64,000 bases of DNA from Pseudomonadota bacterium (GCA_021838635.1 JAKCDC010000003.1:1-64000); one strand, 5' to 3'. Positions 29,932 through 39,195 are shown, numbered from the stretch's first letter. Numbers and translations are program-made. The notes: generated by a model from the letters alone, not told the origin.

Positions 29932-29939
29932 ATTATACT
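29932..29939. promoter_or_regulatory. Overlapping divergent -10 elements of nnrD and queG
   Basis: ATTATACT reads TATACT on the plus strand (29934-29939) and TATAAT on the minus strand (29937-29932). The plus element would start queG transcription near 29946, eleven bases before its ATG. The minus element would start nnrD at about its ATG. The -35 regions are poor, so this is a prediction. Confidence 0.45.
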
Positions 29940-29956
29940 GACCCGGTGAGGCATCC

Positions 29957-31021
29957 ATGACCGAACGCGCCGCCAAGCCCGAGACCCTCAAGGGCGAACT
30001 CGCCGAGCGCGCGCGCGCGCTCGGCTTCACCCGCCTCGGCATCGCCGGGGTGGAGTTACCCGAGGACGAGCGCCATCTGCTGCGCTGGCTGAAGGTGGGG
30101 ATGCACGGACGCATGCACTACATGCAGCGTCACGGCACGCTGCGCAGCCGTCCCGCCGAACTGCTGCCCGGTGCGCTGCGCGTCATCAGCGTGCGCATGG
30201 ACTACTGGCCGGCCGAAGCCGCACCGGCCGAAGCGGTGCTCGTCGATCCGCTCGCCGGCTACGTCTCGCGCTACGCCCTCGGGCGCGACTACCACAAAGT
30301 GATGCGCGGGGCGCTTGCACGGCTCGCCCGTGAGTTCGCCACGCGCATCGGCCCATTCGGCTACCGCGTCTGCGTCGACAGCGCGCCGGTGCTGGAGAAG
30401 GCGCTCGCCCGCAACGCCGGTCTTGGCTGGATCGGCAAACACACCAACCTGATCGCGCGCGAGGCCGGCTCGTGGTTCTTTCTCGGGGAGATCCTCACCG
30501 ATCTGCCGCTGCCGCTCGATACGCCCGCGAGCGCCCACTGCGGCTCGTGCTCGGCCTGCATCGAGGCTTGTCCGACCGCGGCCATCGTCGCGCCCTACCA
30601 ACTCGATGCTCGCCGCTGCATCTCGTACCTGACCATCGAGCTCGATGGGGCGATCCCGCCGCAGCTGCGCGCGGCAATCGGCAACCGCATTTACGGCTGC
30701 GACGACTGCCAGCTGGTGTGTCCGTGGAACAAGTTCGCGCGCACCGCTTCGCATCCGGACTTCAAGGTGCGCCACGCGCTCGATGCGCCGCAGCTCACGG
30801 CACTGTTTGCCTGGAGCGAGGCCGAGTTCGAGGCACGCATGCAGGGTTCCGCCATTTACCGCATCGGCTACGAGCGCTGGTCGCGCAACATCGCGGTGGC
30901 GCTCGGCAACGCCCCGCCCGATGCGGCGGTGCGTCAGGCGCTGCTCTCGCGGCGCGAGCACGCCTCGGCGCTGCTGCGCGAACACATCGACTGGGCGCTG
31001 CAGCGCCAGCAGCGCCCCTAG
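29957..31021 (+). CDS. queG: Epoxyqueuosine reductase
   Basis: Cobalamin- and iron-sulfur-dependent last step of queuosine synthesis in tRNA. The 354 residues include RYALGRDYHKVM and two [4Fe-4S] cysteine sets: CGSCSACIEACPTAAI near residues 195-210 and GCDDCQLVCPWN near 250. The C-terminal part has HEAT-like helices (YERWSRNIAVALGNA). Its 3' end overlaps the convergent panC by four bases. Confidence 0.97.
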   Translation: MTERAAKPETLKGELAERARALGFTRLGIAGVELPEDERHLLRWLKVGMHGRMHYMQRHGTLRSRPAELLPGALRVISVRMDYWPAEAAPAEAVLVDPLAGYVSRYALGRDYHKVMRGALARLAREFATRIGPFGYRVCVDSAPVLEKALARNAGLGWIGKHTNLIAREAGSWFFLGEILTDLPLPLDTPASAHCGSCSACIEACPTAAIVAPYQLDARRCISYLTIELDGAIPPQLRAAIGNRIYGCDDCQLVCPWNKFARTASHPDFKVRHALDAPQLTALFAWSEAEFEARMQGSAIYRIGYERWSRNIAVALGNAPPDAAVRQALLSRREHASALLREHIDWALQRQQRP

Positions 31022-31866
31022 CGCTCGACCTGCAGGTTGTCGATCAGGCGCGCTTTGCCGAGGTGTGCGGCGGTGAGCACCACCCAGTGCCGAGTGTCGG
31101 CCTGCGGCGGACCGAGATCAGCGGCACGTTTGACCGCAAAGTAATCGGGGCGCAACCCCTGCGCCTCGAGGGCGCGCAGCCCGTGGCGCTCGATCGCCGC
31201 GACGTCCTGCTCCCCGGCCGCCAGACGCGCTGCCGCCTCGCGCAGCGTCCGGTGGATCGCCGGCGCCTGGGCGCGCTCGGCCTCGGTGAGGTACTGGTTA
31301 CGTGAGCTCAGGGCGAGCCCATCGGCATCGCGTACCGTCGCTGCGGCGACGATCTGCACCGGCATGCACAGCTCGCTCACCATGCGCCGGATCAGCGTCA
31401 ACTGTTGGAAATCCTTCTCGCCAAACACCGCCGCATCGGGCTCGACGATGTGCAGCAGCTTGCAGACCACGGTCGTGACACCCTGGAAGTGCCCGGGACG
31501 AAACTCCCCGCAGAGGATATCGGAGAGTCCGGGTACCTCGACGCGCGTCGCCGCCGCCGAGCCGAACGGATACATCTCCGCAACGTCCGGCATGAACATC
31601 AGGTCGCAGCCGGCCTCGCTCAGCATGCGCTCGTCGCGCTGCGGCGTGCGCGGATAGTGCGCGAAGTCCTCGTTCGGACCGAACTGCATGGGGTTGACGA
31701 AGATACTGGCGACGAAGCGCTCGCCGTGGGCGCGGGCCGCCTCCAGCAGACTCATGTGTCCGGCATGCAGGTTGCCCATGGTCGGCACGAACACCACGCG
31801 CTGACCGGCACGGCGCCAGTCACGCACGGCCTCGCGCACCTCCGCGATTCGGGTCACGTTGCGCAT
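31018..31866 (-). CDS. panC: Pantothenate synthetase
   Basis: ATP-dependent joining of pantoate and beta-alanine. The 282 residues contain FVPTMGNLHAGHMSLLEAA (the HIGH-like nucleotide site), VASIFVNPMQFGPNEDF, VFGEKDFQQL and the KMSKS-like SSRNQYL. It follows panB by four bases, the usual pairing in coenzyme A synthesis. Confidence 0.98.
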   Translation of the reverse strand: MRNVTRIAEVREAVRDWRRAGQRVVFVPTMGNLHAGHMSLLEAARAHGERFVASIFVNPMQFGPNEDFAHYPRTPQRDERMLSEAGCDLMFMPDVAEMYPFGSAAATRVEVPGLSDILCGEFRPGHFQGVTTVVCKLLHIVEPDAAVFGEKDFQQLTLIRRMVSELCMPVQIVAAATVRDADGLALSSRNQYLTEAERAQAPAIHRTLREAAARLAAGEQDVAAIERHGLRALEAQGLRPDYFAVKRAADLGPPQADTRHWVVLTAAHLGKARLIDNLQVER

Positions 31867-31870
31867 GGGG

Positions 31871-32698
31871 TCAGAAGCAGTGCTCGGCAGCCGGATAGGC
31901 CCGCTCGCGCACAGCGGCGACGTAGCGCCTGACGGCCTCGTGGTTGTCCCCGGCGCCAGCCATGAAATTGCGCACGAAGCGCGGTTTGCGCCCGGTCGTG
32001 ATGTCCAGAATGTCGTACAGCACGAGGATCTGACCGTCGGTGTCGGGGCCCGCGCCGATCCCGATCACCGGTACGGAAAGCGCCGCGGTGATCTGCCCCC
32101 CAAGCGCCGCCGGAATGCACTCCAGCAGCACCACGTCGGCACCGGCCGACTCCAGCCGCTTGGCGTCCTCGGTCAGTTGGTGCGCGGCGGCGTCTTCGCG
32201 GCCCTGCACCCGAAATCCGCCCGTCTTGTGCACCGACTGCGGCTTCAGCCCCAGGTGGGCACACACGGCGATGTCGTGGCTCGCCAGAAACTCCACGATC
32301 TCCACCTGCCCGCCGCCGCTTTCGAGCTTGACCATCTTCGCCCCGCCCTCCTGCATCAGCCGCACGGCGTTCTCCAGCGCCCGCTCCTTGGTCGGATAGC
32401 TCATGAAGGGCAGATCGGTGATGAGAAACGGCCGGTGCAGGCCCCGGGCGACCGCAGCGCTGTGGTAGACCATCTGGTCCATGGTCACCGGCACCGTGGT
32501 ATCGCGACCCTGGATCACCATGCCGAGGGAGTCGCCCACCAGCACCACATCGACTTCGGCTGCATCGAGCAGGACGGCGAAGCTCGCGTCGTAGCAGGTC
32601 AGACTCGCGATTTTCTCACCCTGCCCCTTCATGCGGGCCAACGTGGCGAGCGTGACGGGCGGGCGGTCCGAATCGCGCAGCTGCAGATGCGTATACAT
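31871..32698 (-). CDS. panB: 3-methyl-2-oxobutanoate hydroxymethyltransferase
   Basis: First step of pantothenate synthesis: adds a hydroxymethyl group from methylene-tetrahydrofolate to ketoisovalerate. The 275-residue TIM barrel shows SLTCYDASFAVLLDAAEVD, VLVGDSLGMVIQG, FMSYPTKERALENA, KLESGG and GIGAGPDTDGQILVLYD. It is read with panC from the folate/pantothenate operon. The link to the folate cofactor fits the presence of folK upstream. Confidence 0.98.
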   Translation of the reverse strand: MYTHLQLRDSDRPPVTLATLARMKGQGEKIASLTCYDASFAVLLDAAEVDVVLVGDSLGMVIQGRDTTVPVTMDQMVYHSAAVARGLHRPFLITDLPFMSYPTKERALENAVRLMQEGGAKMVKLESGGGQVEIVEFLASHDIAVCAHLGLKPQSVHKTGGFRVQGREDAAAHQLTEDAKRLESAGADVVLLECIPAALGGQITAALSVPVIGIGAGPDTDGQILVLYDILDITTGRKPRFVRNFMAGAGDNHEAVRRYVAAVRERAYPAAEHCF

Positions 32699-32710
32699 GC
32701 TTGTAGTCTA

Positions 32711-33385
32711 CTAAATCGCCCGCGCCCTCATCGGGTTGTAGTACAGCCGCCCGCGCTTCATGCGCCCGATCGCCGCGAACAGCTCATCGTAATCGGCGGG
32801 GTTGTTCACCGGGTCGATGCTCGCGGCATTCACGATCAGCAGCGGAGCGGCCTCGTATTCATGGAAGAAACGCGCGTACGCCTCGTTCAGGCGCACCAGA
32901 TACTCGCGGTCGATGTACTGCTCGTAGCCGATGGCACGACGCGCAATGCGCTCCAGCAGCACATCCACGGGCGCCTGCAGATAGACCACCAGATCGGGCT
33001 TAGGTGCCTGGATGTCGAGGCGGCCGCTCACCTGCTCGTAGAGCGCGAACTCTGCATCATCGAGGGTGACGCGGGCGAACAATCGGTCCTTTTCCCAGAG
33101 ATAATCTGCCACGCGCACCGCGGCGAACAGATCCTGCTGGTTCAGAGCCGAGAGCTGCTGCCAGCGCTGGAACAGGAAGTGCAGCTGCGTCGGCAGCGCC
33201 CCGGCGCGCGGGTTCTTGTAGAACCGCTCGAGGAAGGGATTGCCCGGGGCGTCCTCGAGCACCGGTTGGGCGGCGAGGCTCTTGGCGAGCATCCGGGCGA
33301 GGCTGCTCTTGCCGACCCCGATCGGACCCTCCACCACGATGTACTGGTGATCGGCAGCGGGCTTCGGTTCAGTTGCGGCGGGCAT
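32711..33385 (-). CDS. Deoxynucleoside kinase (dGK/dAK type)
   Basis: Phosphorylates deoxynucleosides for salvage. The 224 residues have a P-loop VEGPIGVGKSS near the N-terminus, LEDAPGNPFLERFYKNP, the DR-type WEKDRLFARVTL and the lid ERIARRAIGYEQYIDREYL. A kinase of this type is often found between folK and panB in Gammaproteobacteria. The exact base preference is not evident. Confidence 0.9.
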   Translation of the reverse strand: MPAATEPKPAADHQYIVVEGPIGVGKSSLARMLAKSLAAQPVLEDAPGNPFLERFYKNPRAGALPTQLHFLFQRWQQLSALNQQDLFAAVRVADYLWEKDRLFARVTLDDAEFALYEQVSGRLDIQAPKPDLVVYLQAPVDVLLERIARRAIGYEQYIDREYLVRLNEAYARFFHEYEAAPLLIVNAASIDPVNNPADYDELFAAIGRMKRGRLYYNPMRARAI

Positions 33386-33391
33386 GGGGTT

Positions 33392-33892
33392 TCATTGTTC
33401 GCGTTCAATTCGCCACAGGCCCTCGGGCGCAAGGCGCGCCTTGAGCTCGGACACCCGGCCGAGTCCGGGCACGTCGAGGTCCGGGGCGATGTCCGCCAAA
33501 GGATACAGAACGAAATTGCGCTCCACTATACCGGCGTGCGGCAGACTCAGCGCTCCCTGCGCGCGGCGCTCGCGGCCGAGGACCAGCAGATCGAGATCGA
33601 TCCGCCGTGGCCCCCAGCGCGGTCCGTCGCGGCGCCGGCCGAGCGCAACCTCCGTGGCGAGCAGCGCCTGAAGCAGCGCCTCGGGTTCAAGCTGCGTCAG
33701 CAGCCCCGCGACGGCATTGACGAAATCCGGCTGGGCCACCGGACCCATCGGACGCGACCCGTACAGGGGCGAGCGCACGAGCACACGCGTCTGCGGCAGT
33801 GCCCCGAGGCACTCGAAAGCCCCGCGCACCTGCCGCTCGGGATCCTCCAGATTGCTGCCCAGGCCGACGTACGCCGGCCGCCACCGCGGCAT
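33392..33892 (-). CDS. folK: HPPK, 6-hydroxymethyl-dihydropterin pyrophosphokinase
   Basis: Transfers pyrophosphate to hydroxymethyl-dihydropterin in folate synthesis. The 166 residues include YVGLGSNLEDPERQV, SPLYGSRPMGPVAQPDFVNA, GPRRIDLDLLVLG with the metal-binding Asp pair, and LSLPHAGIVERNFVLYPLAD. The start at 33892 lies 14 bases after the pcnB stop; the longer frame runs into pcnB and is not real. Confidence 0.96.
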   Translation of the reverse strand: MPRWRPAYVGLGSNLEDPERQVRGAFECLGALPQTRVLVRSPLYGSRPMGPVAQPDFVNAVAGLLTQLEPEALLQALLATEVALGRRRDGPRWGPRRIDLDLLVLGRERRAQGALSLPHAGIVERNFVLYPLADIAPDLDVPGLGRVSELKARLAPEGLWRIEREQ

Positions 33893-33905
33893 CGGGCCGG
33901 ACCGC

Positions 33906-35417
33906 TCAGCCAGCGCCCGGCGCGCCGCGGCGCCGGGCGCCGCGGCGGCGGCGGCGACTCTTCTGTCCGCTGCTGCGCTCCGCGCCACCGCCGGCGATCG
34001 CATCGGCCATCGGCCCCTGTTCGGCTTCCGGGGCGGCCTGCAGATCGGTCCACCACTGGGCCCGTTCGGGGTTGGCGAGACCGAACTCGGCGCGCAGCAG
34101 CAGCAGGTCGTAGCCGGCGCGAAAGCGCGGATGGCCGAGCAGGCGCAACGCGCGCCGGCCCCGCGGATGCTCCAGCCGCGGCTGCAGCGCGAACATCTCG
34201 CGCAGCCCGAGCGAGAAGCGCTTGGGGATGGACAGATGCCGCTGGGCATCGCGCACCGCCTGGTCGCAGGCGTCGAGGATCGCTGCAAGCTCGTGCCAGC
34301 GCGACGGCGGCATGGCCTCGATCAGTGCCGCGATCGGGCCATAGAGCAGCAGCGCGAGCAGGAATGTCGGGGTGACGGAACGGCCCGCCTTGACGCGCGC
34401 ATCGGTGTTCTGAAGACCTTGCACCAGCAGCCGCTCGACGAGACTGCCCGGATGGGCCGCAAGGTAGGCCTCGGTGCTCGGCAGCAGCGCGGCGAGCAGT
34501 CCGCGGCGGCGCAGCACCGGGAGGCTGCGCGCACCGTGTCCGGTCAGAAACAGTTTCAGCATTTCATCGAACAGGCGCGCCGGCGGCACCCCGCCAAGCA
34601 AGGAGCGCAGCCGTTCGATCGGTTCGGCACTGGCCGGGTCGAGTTCGAAGCCGAGTTTCGCCTCGAAGCGCGCCGCGCGCAGCATGCGCACGGGGTCCTC
34701 CCGATAGCGCGTCTCCGGATCACCGATCAGCCGCAGCCGCCGGGCCGCGATGTCCTCAGCCCCGCCGGTGTAATCCCAGATCGAGAAGTCAGCGATGTTG
34801 TAGTAGAGCGCATTCGCCGTGAAATCCCGCCGCCACACGTCATCATCGACCGTGCCATAGATGTTGTCGCGCAGGATCCGCCCAGTCGCATCGAACATGC
34901 GTTCGGTGTCGGCATCGACCAGCGTCTCACGGCCGCTGTGTTCAGCCTCGAAGCGCGCCGCGCGCGCCTCGGTGACCGGCCCACCCTGATCGATCAGATC
35001 GGTTTCCTCGCTGTCGAGGTCGGCCTCTTCGGCCTCCTCGTCCTCCTCCTCGATCGGTTCCTCGCCCGGCTCCGGGGCACTGGAGGCGCGGAACGTCGCG
35101 ACCTCGATGATTTCCGGGCCGAAGAACACGTGCGCGAGACGAAAGCGCCGACCGACGAGGCGGCAGTTGCGAAACAGGCGTTTGACCTGCTCCGGCAGCG
35201 CATCGGTGGCGACATCGAAATCCTTCGGCTCCAAACCGATCAGCAAGTCGCGCACGCAGCCGCCGACCAGGAAGGCTTGAAAACCCCCGTCGCGCAGTCG
35301 GTACAGCACCCGCAAGGCATTCGGGGAGATCTGGGCACGGGAAACAGTGTGCTCGGCCCGGGGGATGACCCGGGGCGGCTGGGCTGGCGCTGTGGGGCGC
35401 GGGTCGGAAGAATTCAA
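33906..35417 (-). CDS. pcnB: Poly(A) polymerase I, TTG start, acidic insert
   Basis: Adds poly(A) tails that promote RNA decay. The nucleotidyltransferase core has FLVGGCVRDLLIG, KDFDVATDA, CRLVGRRFRLAHVFFG and RRDFTANALYYN. An acidic, Glu/Asp-rich insert (EEPIEEEDEEAEEADLD) of about 60 residues follows the VATFRA strand, longer than in E. coli. The C-terminus is basic (SRRRRRGARRRGAPG), typical for RNA contact. No in-frame ATG or GTG exists between the upstream tRNA and the homology start at VIPRAEH; the TTG at 35417 is the best candidate. E. coli pcnB is also known for a weak, non-AUG start, so a poor start may be a conserved way to limit this enzyme. Confidence 0.93.
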   Translation of the reverse strand: MNSSDPRPTAPAQPPRVIPRAEHTVSRAQISPNALRVLYRLRDGGFQAFLVGGCVRDLLIGLEPKDFDVATDALPEQVKRLFRNCRLVGRRFRLAHVFFGPEIIEVATFRASSAPEPGEEPIEEEDEEAEEADLDSEETDLIDQGGPVTEARAARFEAEHSGRETLVDADTERMFDATGRILRDNIYGTVDDDVWRRDFTANALYYNIADFSIWDYTGGAEDIAARRLRLIGDPETRYREDPVRMLRAARFEAKLGFELDPASAEPIERLRSLLGGVPPARLFDEMLKLFLTGHGARSLPVLRRRGLLAALLPSTEAYLAAHPGSLVERLLVQGLQNTDARVKAGRSVTPTFLLALLLYGPIAALIEAMPPSRWHELAAILDACDQAVRDAQRHLSIPKRFSLGLREMFALQPRLEHPRGRRALRLLGHPRFRAGYDLLLLRAEFGLANPERAQWWTDLQAAPEAEQGPMADAIAGGGAERSSGQKSRRRRRGARRRGAPGAG

Positions 35418-35492
35418 TTCAGTCTGCGCTTTCTGCTTGAGGAAACATTCAGGATACCTATAATACCGCGCTCCTGGCTCAGCCCCCCCAGC

Positions 35493-35568
35493 GCTCCCTT
35501 CGTCTAGAGGCCCAGGACATAGCCCTCTCAAGGCTGTAACACGGGTTCGAATCCCGTAGGGAGCGCCA
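35493..35568 (+). tRNA. tRNA-Glu (anticodon CUC)
   Basis: A full cloverleaf is visible: acceptor GCTCCCT/AGGGAGC, D-arm with CGTCTAGAGGCCCAGGAC typical of tRNA-Glu, anticodon loop CTCTCAA giving CUC, T-arm ACGGG-TTCGAAT-CCCGT, discriminator G and an encoded CCA. It is divergent from pcnB. Glu-CUC is an additional isoacceptor, since UUC normally reads both Glu codons. Confidence 0.97.
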
Positions 35569-36059
35569 TCTTATCAAAGACTTGCGCCCGACCTGGAAGG
35601 TCCCGCCCGGCCAGCTCTTTGCGCGGCCGCCGCAAGCACGCTGCTGCGCCCCCGGGTGCTCACGAACCCCCTGGGAGCGCCAAAGCTGGATCACCTGCCG
35701 GTTCGCCCCGCGGGCGGTGCACTGCATCTGCCGGCGCGGCGCCCCCGAGCGCCGCATCGCCCGTCGCGCGACACAACCCTCTTCGGCCACGACTGCGCGC
35801 CAGCGCCCGCACATCCACACCCTCCAGCACGAGGATCGCGCCTCCTCCACCCGCACCGTAGTCACCCGGTACAAGCGCATCGGCCGGCCCGTGAACTCCC
35901 GCGACAACGCCCAGTAGCACACCACGCGCCAGGCTCCGAAGAGCCGACCCGGTCCGCGCCGCTGAGATGCGCTCGGGTAGCAGCACAGGCGGTACGCTTT
36001 ATAACATGCGTCGAACGCCATGGTGCTCGAGCAGATACAACCTCTACACTGACCTCTGA
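35569..36059. other. About 490-base stretch after tRNA-Glu without a recognisable gene
   Basis: Long open frames here cross the tRNA gene or lack any ribosome site, and their translations (Arg/Cys/Trp-rich) match no family. The region contains the partial tRNA repeat and marks the boundary between the conserved core genes and the accessory block that begins with the LysR gene. Confidence 0.5.
35655..35682 (+). repeat. Degenerate copy of the tRNA-Glu 3' end
   Basis: GGGAGCGCCA at 35673-35682 repeats exactly the last ten bases of the tRNA at 35559-35568. The bases before it (CGAACCCCCT) resemble the T-arm sequence CGAATCCCGTA. Such a partial 3' duplicate about 105 bases downstream is what integration at a tRNA leaves behind, but no integrase gene is present. 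Confidence 0.4.
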
Positions 36060-37010
36060 TCAGCGCGTTGCAAAAATATCTTCAACCGACGGCGTCGCGA
36101 GCATCCGTGCCCGCTCCAATGAACCCGATCGATTGACTTCCTTCATGTAGTCGACAAAGACCCGGACAGCCGGCGCCAGTTCGCGCCGCGAAGGGAAGAC
36201 CAAATTCACCTCGATGGAGGCTATCGACCATTCAGGAAAGAGGTGAACTAACCGCCCTGCCGCGATTTCAGGTCCGCAGATGTACCCCGTCAGGATGCCC
36301 AGACCAGCGCCATTCATGACCAACCGATGAATCGTCAGCGCTTCGTTGACCGAGACGCGCGGCGTCATCTCCATGCGGGTCATCTCCTCCCCACGGAAGA
36401 AGGTCCATGGCCTGACGCGACCCTCCGGAGAGGGCATGTCGATGGTGTCGTGGTGCGACAGCTCGTCGAAGGACTTCGGTGTTCCGCGCCGTTGCAGATA
36501 AGCGGGCGCGGCGCAAAGGTAGCGGTGCATTTCGCCGAGCTTCACCGCGACCAGGCCGGAGTCCCTGAGCGGGCCGAGGCGAACCGCGACGTCGATCGCC
36601 TCGCCGACCAGATCGGCCGTCCGGCTCTCCAGGTCGAGCGCGATGGTGATGTCCGGATAGCGCCGCAGGAACTGCGGCAGCTGCTCGGCCAGAACGTTGA
36701 CCCCGAACCCCATCCCCGCGCTGATCTTGAGCACCCCGCGGGGTTGTCCCGAAAGCCCTCCCACGTAGGCCAAAGTGTCGTTGAGCGTGCGAGTGATTTC
36801 GGCACTCCGCTCAAGCAGCGCTTGACCCGTAAGGGTCAGGACGACTTCGCGTGTGGTGCGTTGAAACAAACGAGCACCAAGTTCAGCCTCCAGCCTGGCG
36901 ATCGAGCGGCTCACACTGGATTTCGGCATCCCAAGGGCTCGTCCCGCGGCGGTAAAGCTCTTCAGGACGGCGACTCGTTCGAACACACGAAAGCTATTGA
37001 GGTCGAGCAA
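36060..37010 (-). CDS. LysR-family transcriptional regulator
   Basis: A 316-residue regulator with an N-terminal winged helix-turn-helix (FRVFERVAVLKSFTAAGRAL then PKSSVSRSIARLEAELG) and an effector-binding domain of the CrgA/DsdC-like branch (ISAGMGFGVNVLAEQLPQFL). It is divergent from the NmrA-type reductase with about 120 bases between, so that gene is its likely target. The effector is unknown; quinones or aromatic electrophiles are common for this pairing. Confidence 0.92.
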   Translation of the reverse strand: MLDLNSFRVFERVAVLKSFTAAGRALGMPKSSVSRSIARLEAELGARLFQRTTREVVLTLTGQALLERSAEITRTLNDTLAYVGGLSGQPRGVLKISAGMGFGVNVLAEQLPQFLRRYPDITIALDLESRTADLVGEAIDVAVRLGPLRDSGLVAVKLGEMHRYLCAAPAYLQRRGTPKSFDELSHHDTIDMPSPEGRVRPWTFFRGEEMTRMEMTPRVSVNEALTIHRLVMNGAGLGILTGYICGPEIAAGRLVHLFPEWSIASIEVNLVFPSRRELAPAVRVFVDYMKEVNRSGSLERARMLATPSVEDIFATR

Positions 37011-37130
37011 GCGATTATTGTTGCAGCTTTCGGCACAGTATGTCCAGTGATTGCGCCGTCCTAGACGCCCTTCGGTGCACTATATTGATTTCAGGCGGGT
37101 CACGGAGCGCGCCGACATGGAATTGAACCG

Positions 37131-37982
37131 ATGAACGAGACAATCCTGGCGGTGGGCGCAAGCGGCAAGTTCGCCGGCATGGTCATTCCCGAGCTCGCCA
37201 AGCGCGGCGCGACGGTGCGCGGCCTGGTCCACCATTCTGCGCACGCCTCCGCGGTGCGCGCCGCCGGCGCACAGGAGGTGGCGGTCGGGGATCTCAGGGA
37301 CACCGCCCGCATCGCTGCGGCGCTGCGTGGGATCGATCGGGTCTTCTACATCGCGCCGGCGGCCCTTCCCGATGAGGCCGAAGTCGGCAGAGCCTTCGTG
37401 GCGGCGGCGATCGAGGCGGGCGTGCGGCGGCTGGTGTTCTCCTCCGTGATCCATCCGGTGCTCACCGGACTGCCCAACCACGCGCTGAAGACCCCGGTGG
37501 AGGAGGCGCTGCTCAACTCAGATCTTCAGTACACCTTCCTGCACCCGACCGTGTTATTCCAGAACTACGCGGCGGCGTGGGACGGCATCGTCAAGACCGG
37601 CGTCCTCGCCGAGCCGTGGTCCAACGACACGCGCTTCAGTCGCGTCGACTATCGCGACGTCGCCGAGGCGGCGGCGATCGCGCTCACCGAGGATCGGCTG
37701 CTCTATGGGACCTTCGAGCTGTGCGCCGAGGGATGGCTCGACCGGCATGAGGTCGCTGCGCTGATCAGCGAGGTGTTGGGCCGCCGTATCACGCCGCGCC
37801 GGATTGACCCGGATGCCCTGCCTCCCGAAGCACAGGCGTTGCGCCCCATGTTCAATCACTACGACCGCATCGGACTGCGCGGAAATCCGCTGACTCTGGC
37901 CGCGATCCTCGGCCGCAAGCCAAGAACGCTGCGCGCCTTCTTCGAGGAGCAGGCCGCGCGCAACCCGGCAGAGCGGTCATGA
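37131..37982 (+). CDS. NmrA-family NAD(P)-binding protein
   Basis: A 283-residue atypical short-chain dehydrogenase with N-terminal Rossmann motif ILAVGASGKFAG, VGDLRDTARIAAALRG and VRRLVFSSVIHP. The usual Tyr-x3-Lys catalytic pair is not apparent (HPVLTGLPNHALKTP), as in NmrA proteins that act as redox sensors or quinone/azo reductases. Divergent from the LysR regulator that probably controls it. Confidence 0.88.
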   Translation: MNETILAVGASGKFAGMVIPELAKRGATVRGLVHHSAHASAVRAAGAQEVAVGDLRDTARIAAALRGIDRVFYIAPAALPDEAEVGRAFVAAAIEAGVRRLVFSSVIHPVLTGLPNHALKTPVEEALLNSDLQYTFLHPTVLFQNYAAAWDGIVKTGVLAEPWSNDTRFSRVDYRDVAEAAAIALTEDRLLYGTFELCAEGWLDRHEVAALISEVLGRRITPRRIDPDALPPEAQALRPMFNHYDRIGLRGNPLTLAAILGRKPRTLRAFFEEQAARNPAERS

Positions 37983-38205
37983 AAAACCAGCCAGACCATT
38001 GCCATCGACACTCTCGGAGCCAAACGCAAATACCTGTCGCACCATCAGCGCTTCGGGCGACCGGAGAGCTCTCCCCGCCGCAGACCGTGTCGATGTTCCG
38101 ATCCTCAGCGGACTTCGCATGGCCGCAGCGACCGCAGTGCGGGGTGGGTCGGCTGATTGGGCTGAGCGCGCAGCGCTGCGGGTCTGAACCGAAGCGGTTG
38201 CGTGC

Positions 38206-39195
38206 ATGAGCACCCTTGAGTCCATCGCAGCCGACGCCATCTATCATCCCGCGCACTTGGATGATCGCGCGGCGATGCGCGCCCTGCGCGCCGCGATCGC
38301 CGCCCATCCGACCGCCGATCTGGGTCCAGAGGGCCGCGCCGCATTCGACGAACTGATCGGCAGGACCCCGCCAGCCGAGGGAGTCACCCACGCGGCCGGG
38401 ACGCTCGGCGGTGTGTCGGGCTGGTGGTGCCGACCGGCCAATCACCGGGCCGGGACGGCGATTCTCTACCTCCACGGCGGCGCGTATGGGCTGGGGTCGG
38501 CGCGGGCGTACCGCAACTTCGCCGGGCAGATCGCCGCGCGCGCTCAGGTTGCGGCCTTTGTCGCGGACTATGCCCTCGCGCCGGAACGACCCTTCCCCGC
38601 CGCAGTCGAGGACGCCGAGGCCGCCTATCGGGCCCTTGCCGACTCGGGCATGGCGAGGATCGGCATCGTCGGGGATTCCGCGGGCGGCGGATTGGCCCTG
38701 GTCACCGCTGCCCGCATGAGCTCGGCCACCCGAGCCGGCGGGGTCCGCCCTGCGGCCGTCGTCGCCATGTCGCCGTGGACCGACCTTGCGCTCACCGGTC
38801 AGAGCTACGCGACGCGCGCCCAGCACGATCCACTGCTGACGCGGGAAGCGCTCGATCACGCTCGGCGACGCTATCTCGTCGAGGCCGACATCAAAGATGA
38901 GCGGGCCTCACCGCTTTATGGCGATGTCGCCGACTTGCCCCCCGTATTGCTGCACGTGGGGGAGGACGAGATCCTGCTGGATGACGCGCGCCGGTTTGCT
39001 CAGCGCCTCAAGCACGCCGGGTCGCTCGGGGAGCTGCACGTCTGGCAAGACATGGTGCATGTGTTCCCCGCCAACGTGGCGCTGCTGCACGCGGCGCGTG
39101 CAGCGCTGGACAACATCGGCGAATTCTTGCGCCACAACCTCGGCAGCCATTCCCCCGCGACATGTGTGACTTGCACTCACGGAGACCCCCAATGA
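38206..39195 (+). CDS. Alpha/beta hydrolase, HSL/esterase family
   Basis: A 329-residue carboxylester hydrolase. The oxyanion-hole motif LYLHGGAYGLGS is near residue 87, the nucleophile elbow GDSAGGGLAL near 155, an acid in the ILLDDA segment and a His in DMVHVFP complete the triad. No signal peptide, so it is cytoplasmic. The stop overlaps the start of the next gene (ATGA), so both are coupled. Natural substrate unknown. Confidence 0.92.
   Translation: MSTLESIAADAIYHPAHLDDRAAMRALRAAIAAHPTADLGPEGRAAFDELIGRTPPAEGVTHAAGTLGGVSGWWCRPANHRAGTAILYLHGGAYGLGSARAYRNFAGQIAARAQVAAFVADYALAPERPFPAAVEDAEAAYRALADSGMARIGIVGDSAGGGLALVTAARMSSATRAGGVRPAAVVAMSPWTDLALTGQSYATRAQHDPLLTREALDHARRRYLVEADIKDERASPLYGDVADLPPVLLHVGEDEILLDDARRFAQRLKHAGSLGELHVWQDMVHVFPANVALLHAARAALDNIGEFLRHNLGSHSPATCVTCTHGDPQ

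Noticed and set aside
31859-34375. 838-codon plus-strand open frame
   Set aside because: Runs opposite panB, the deoxynucleoside kinase, folK and part of pcnB; no protein-like motifs.
35479-36021. 180-codon minus-strand frame crossing the tRNA
   Set aside because: Runs through tRNA-Glu, lacks a ribosome site, and its Trp/Cys/Arg-rich product resembles nothing; treated as non-coding.
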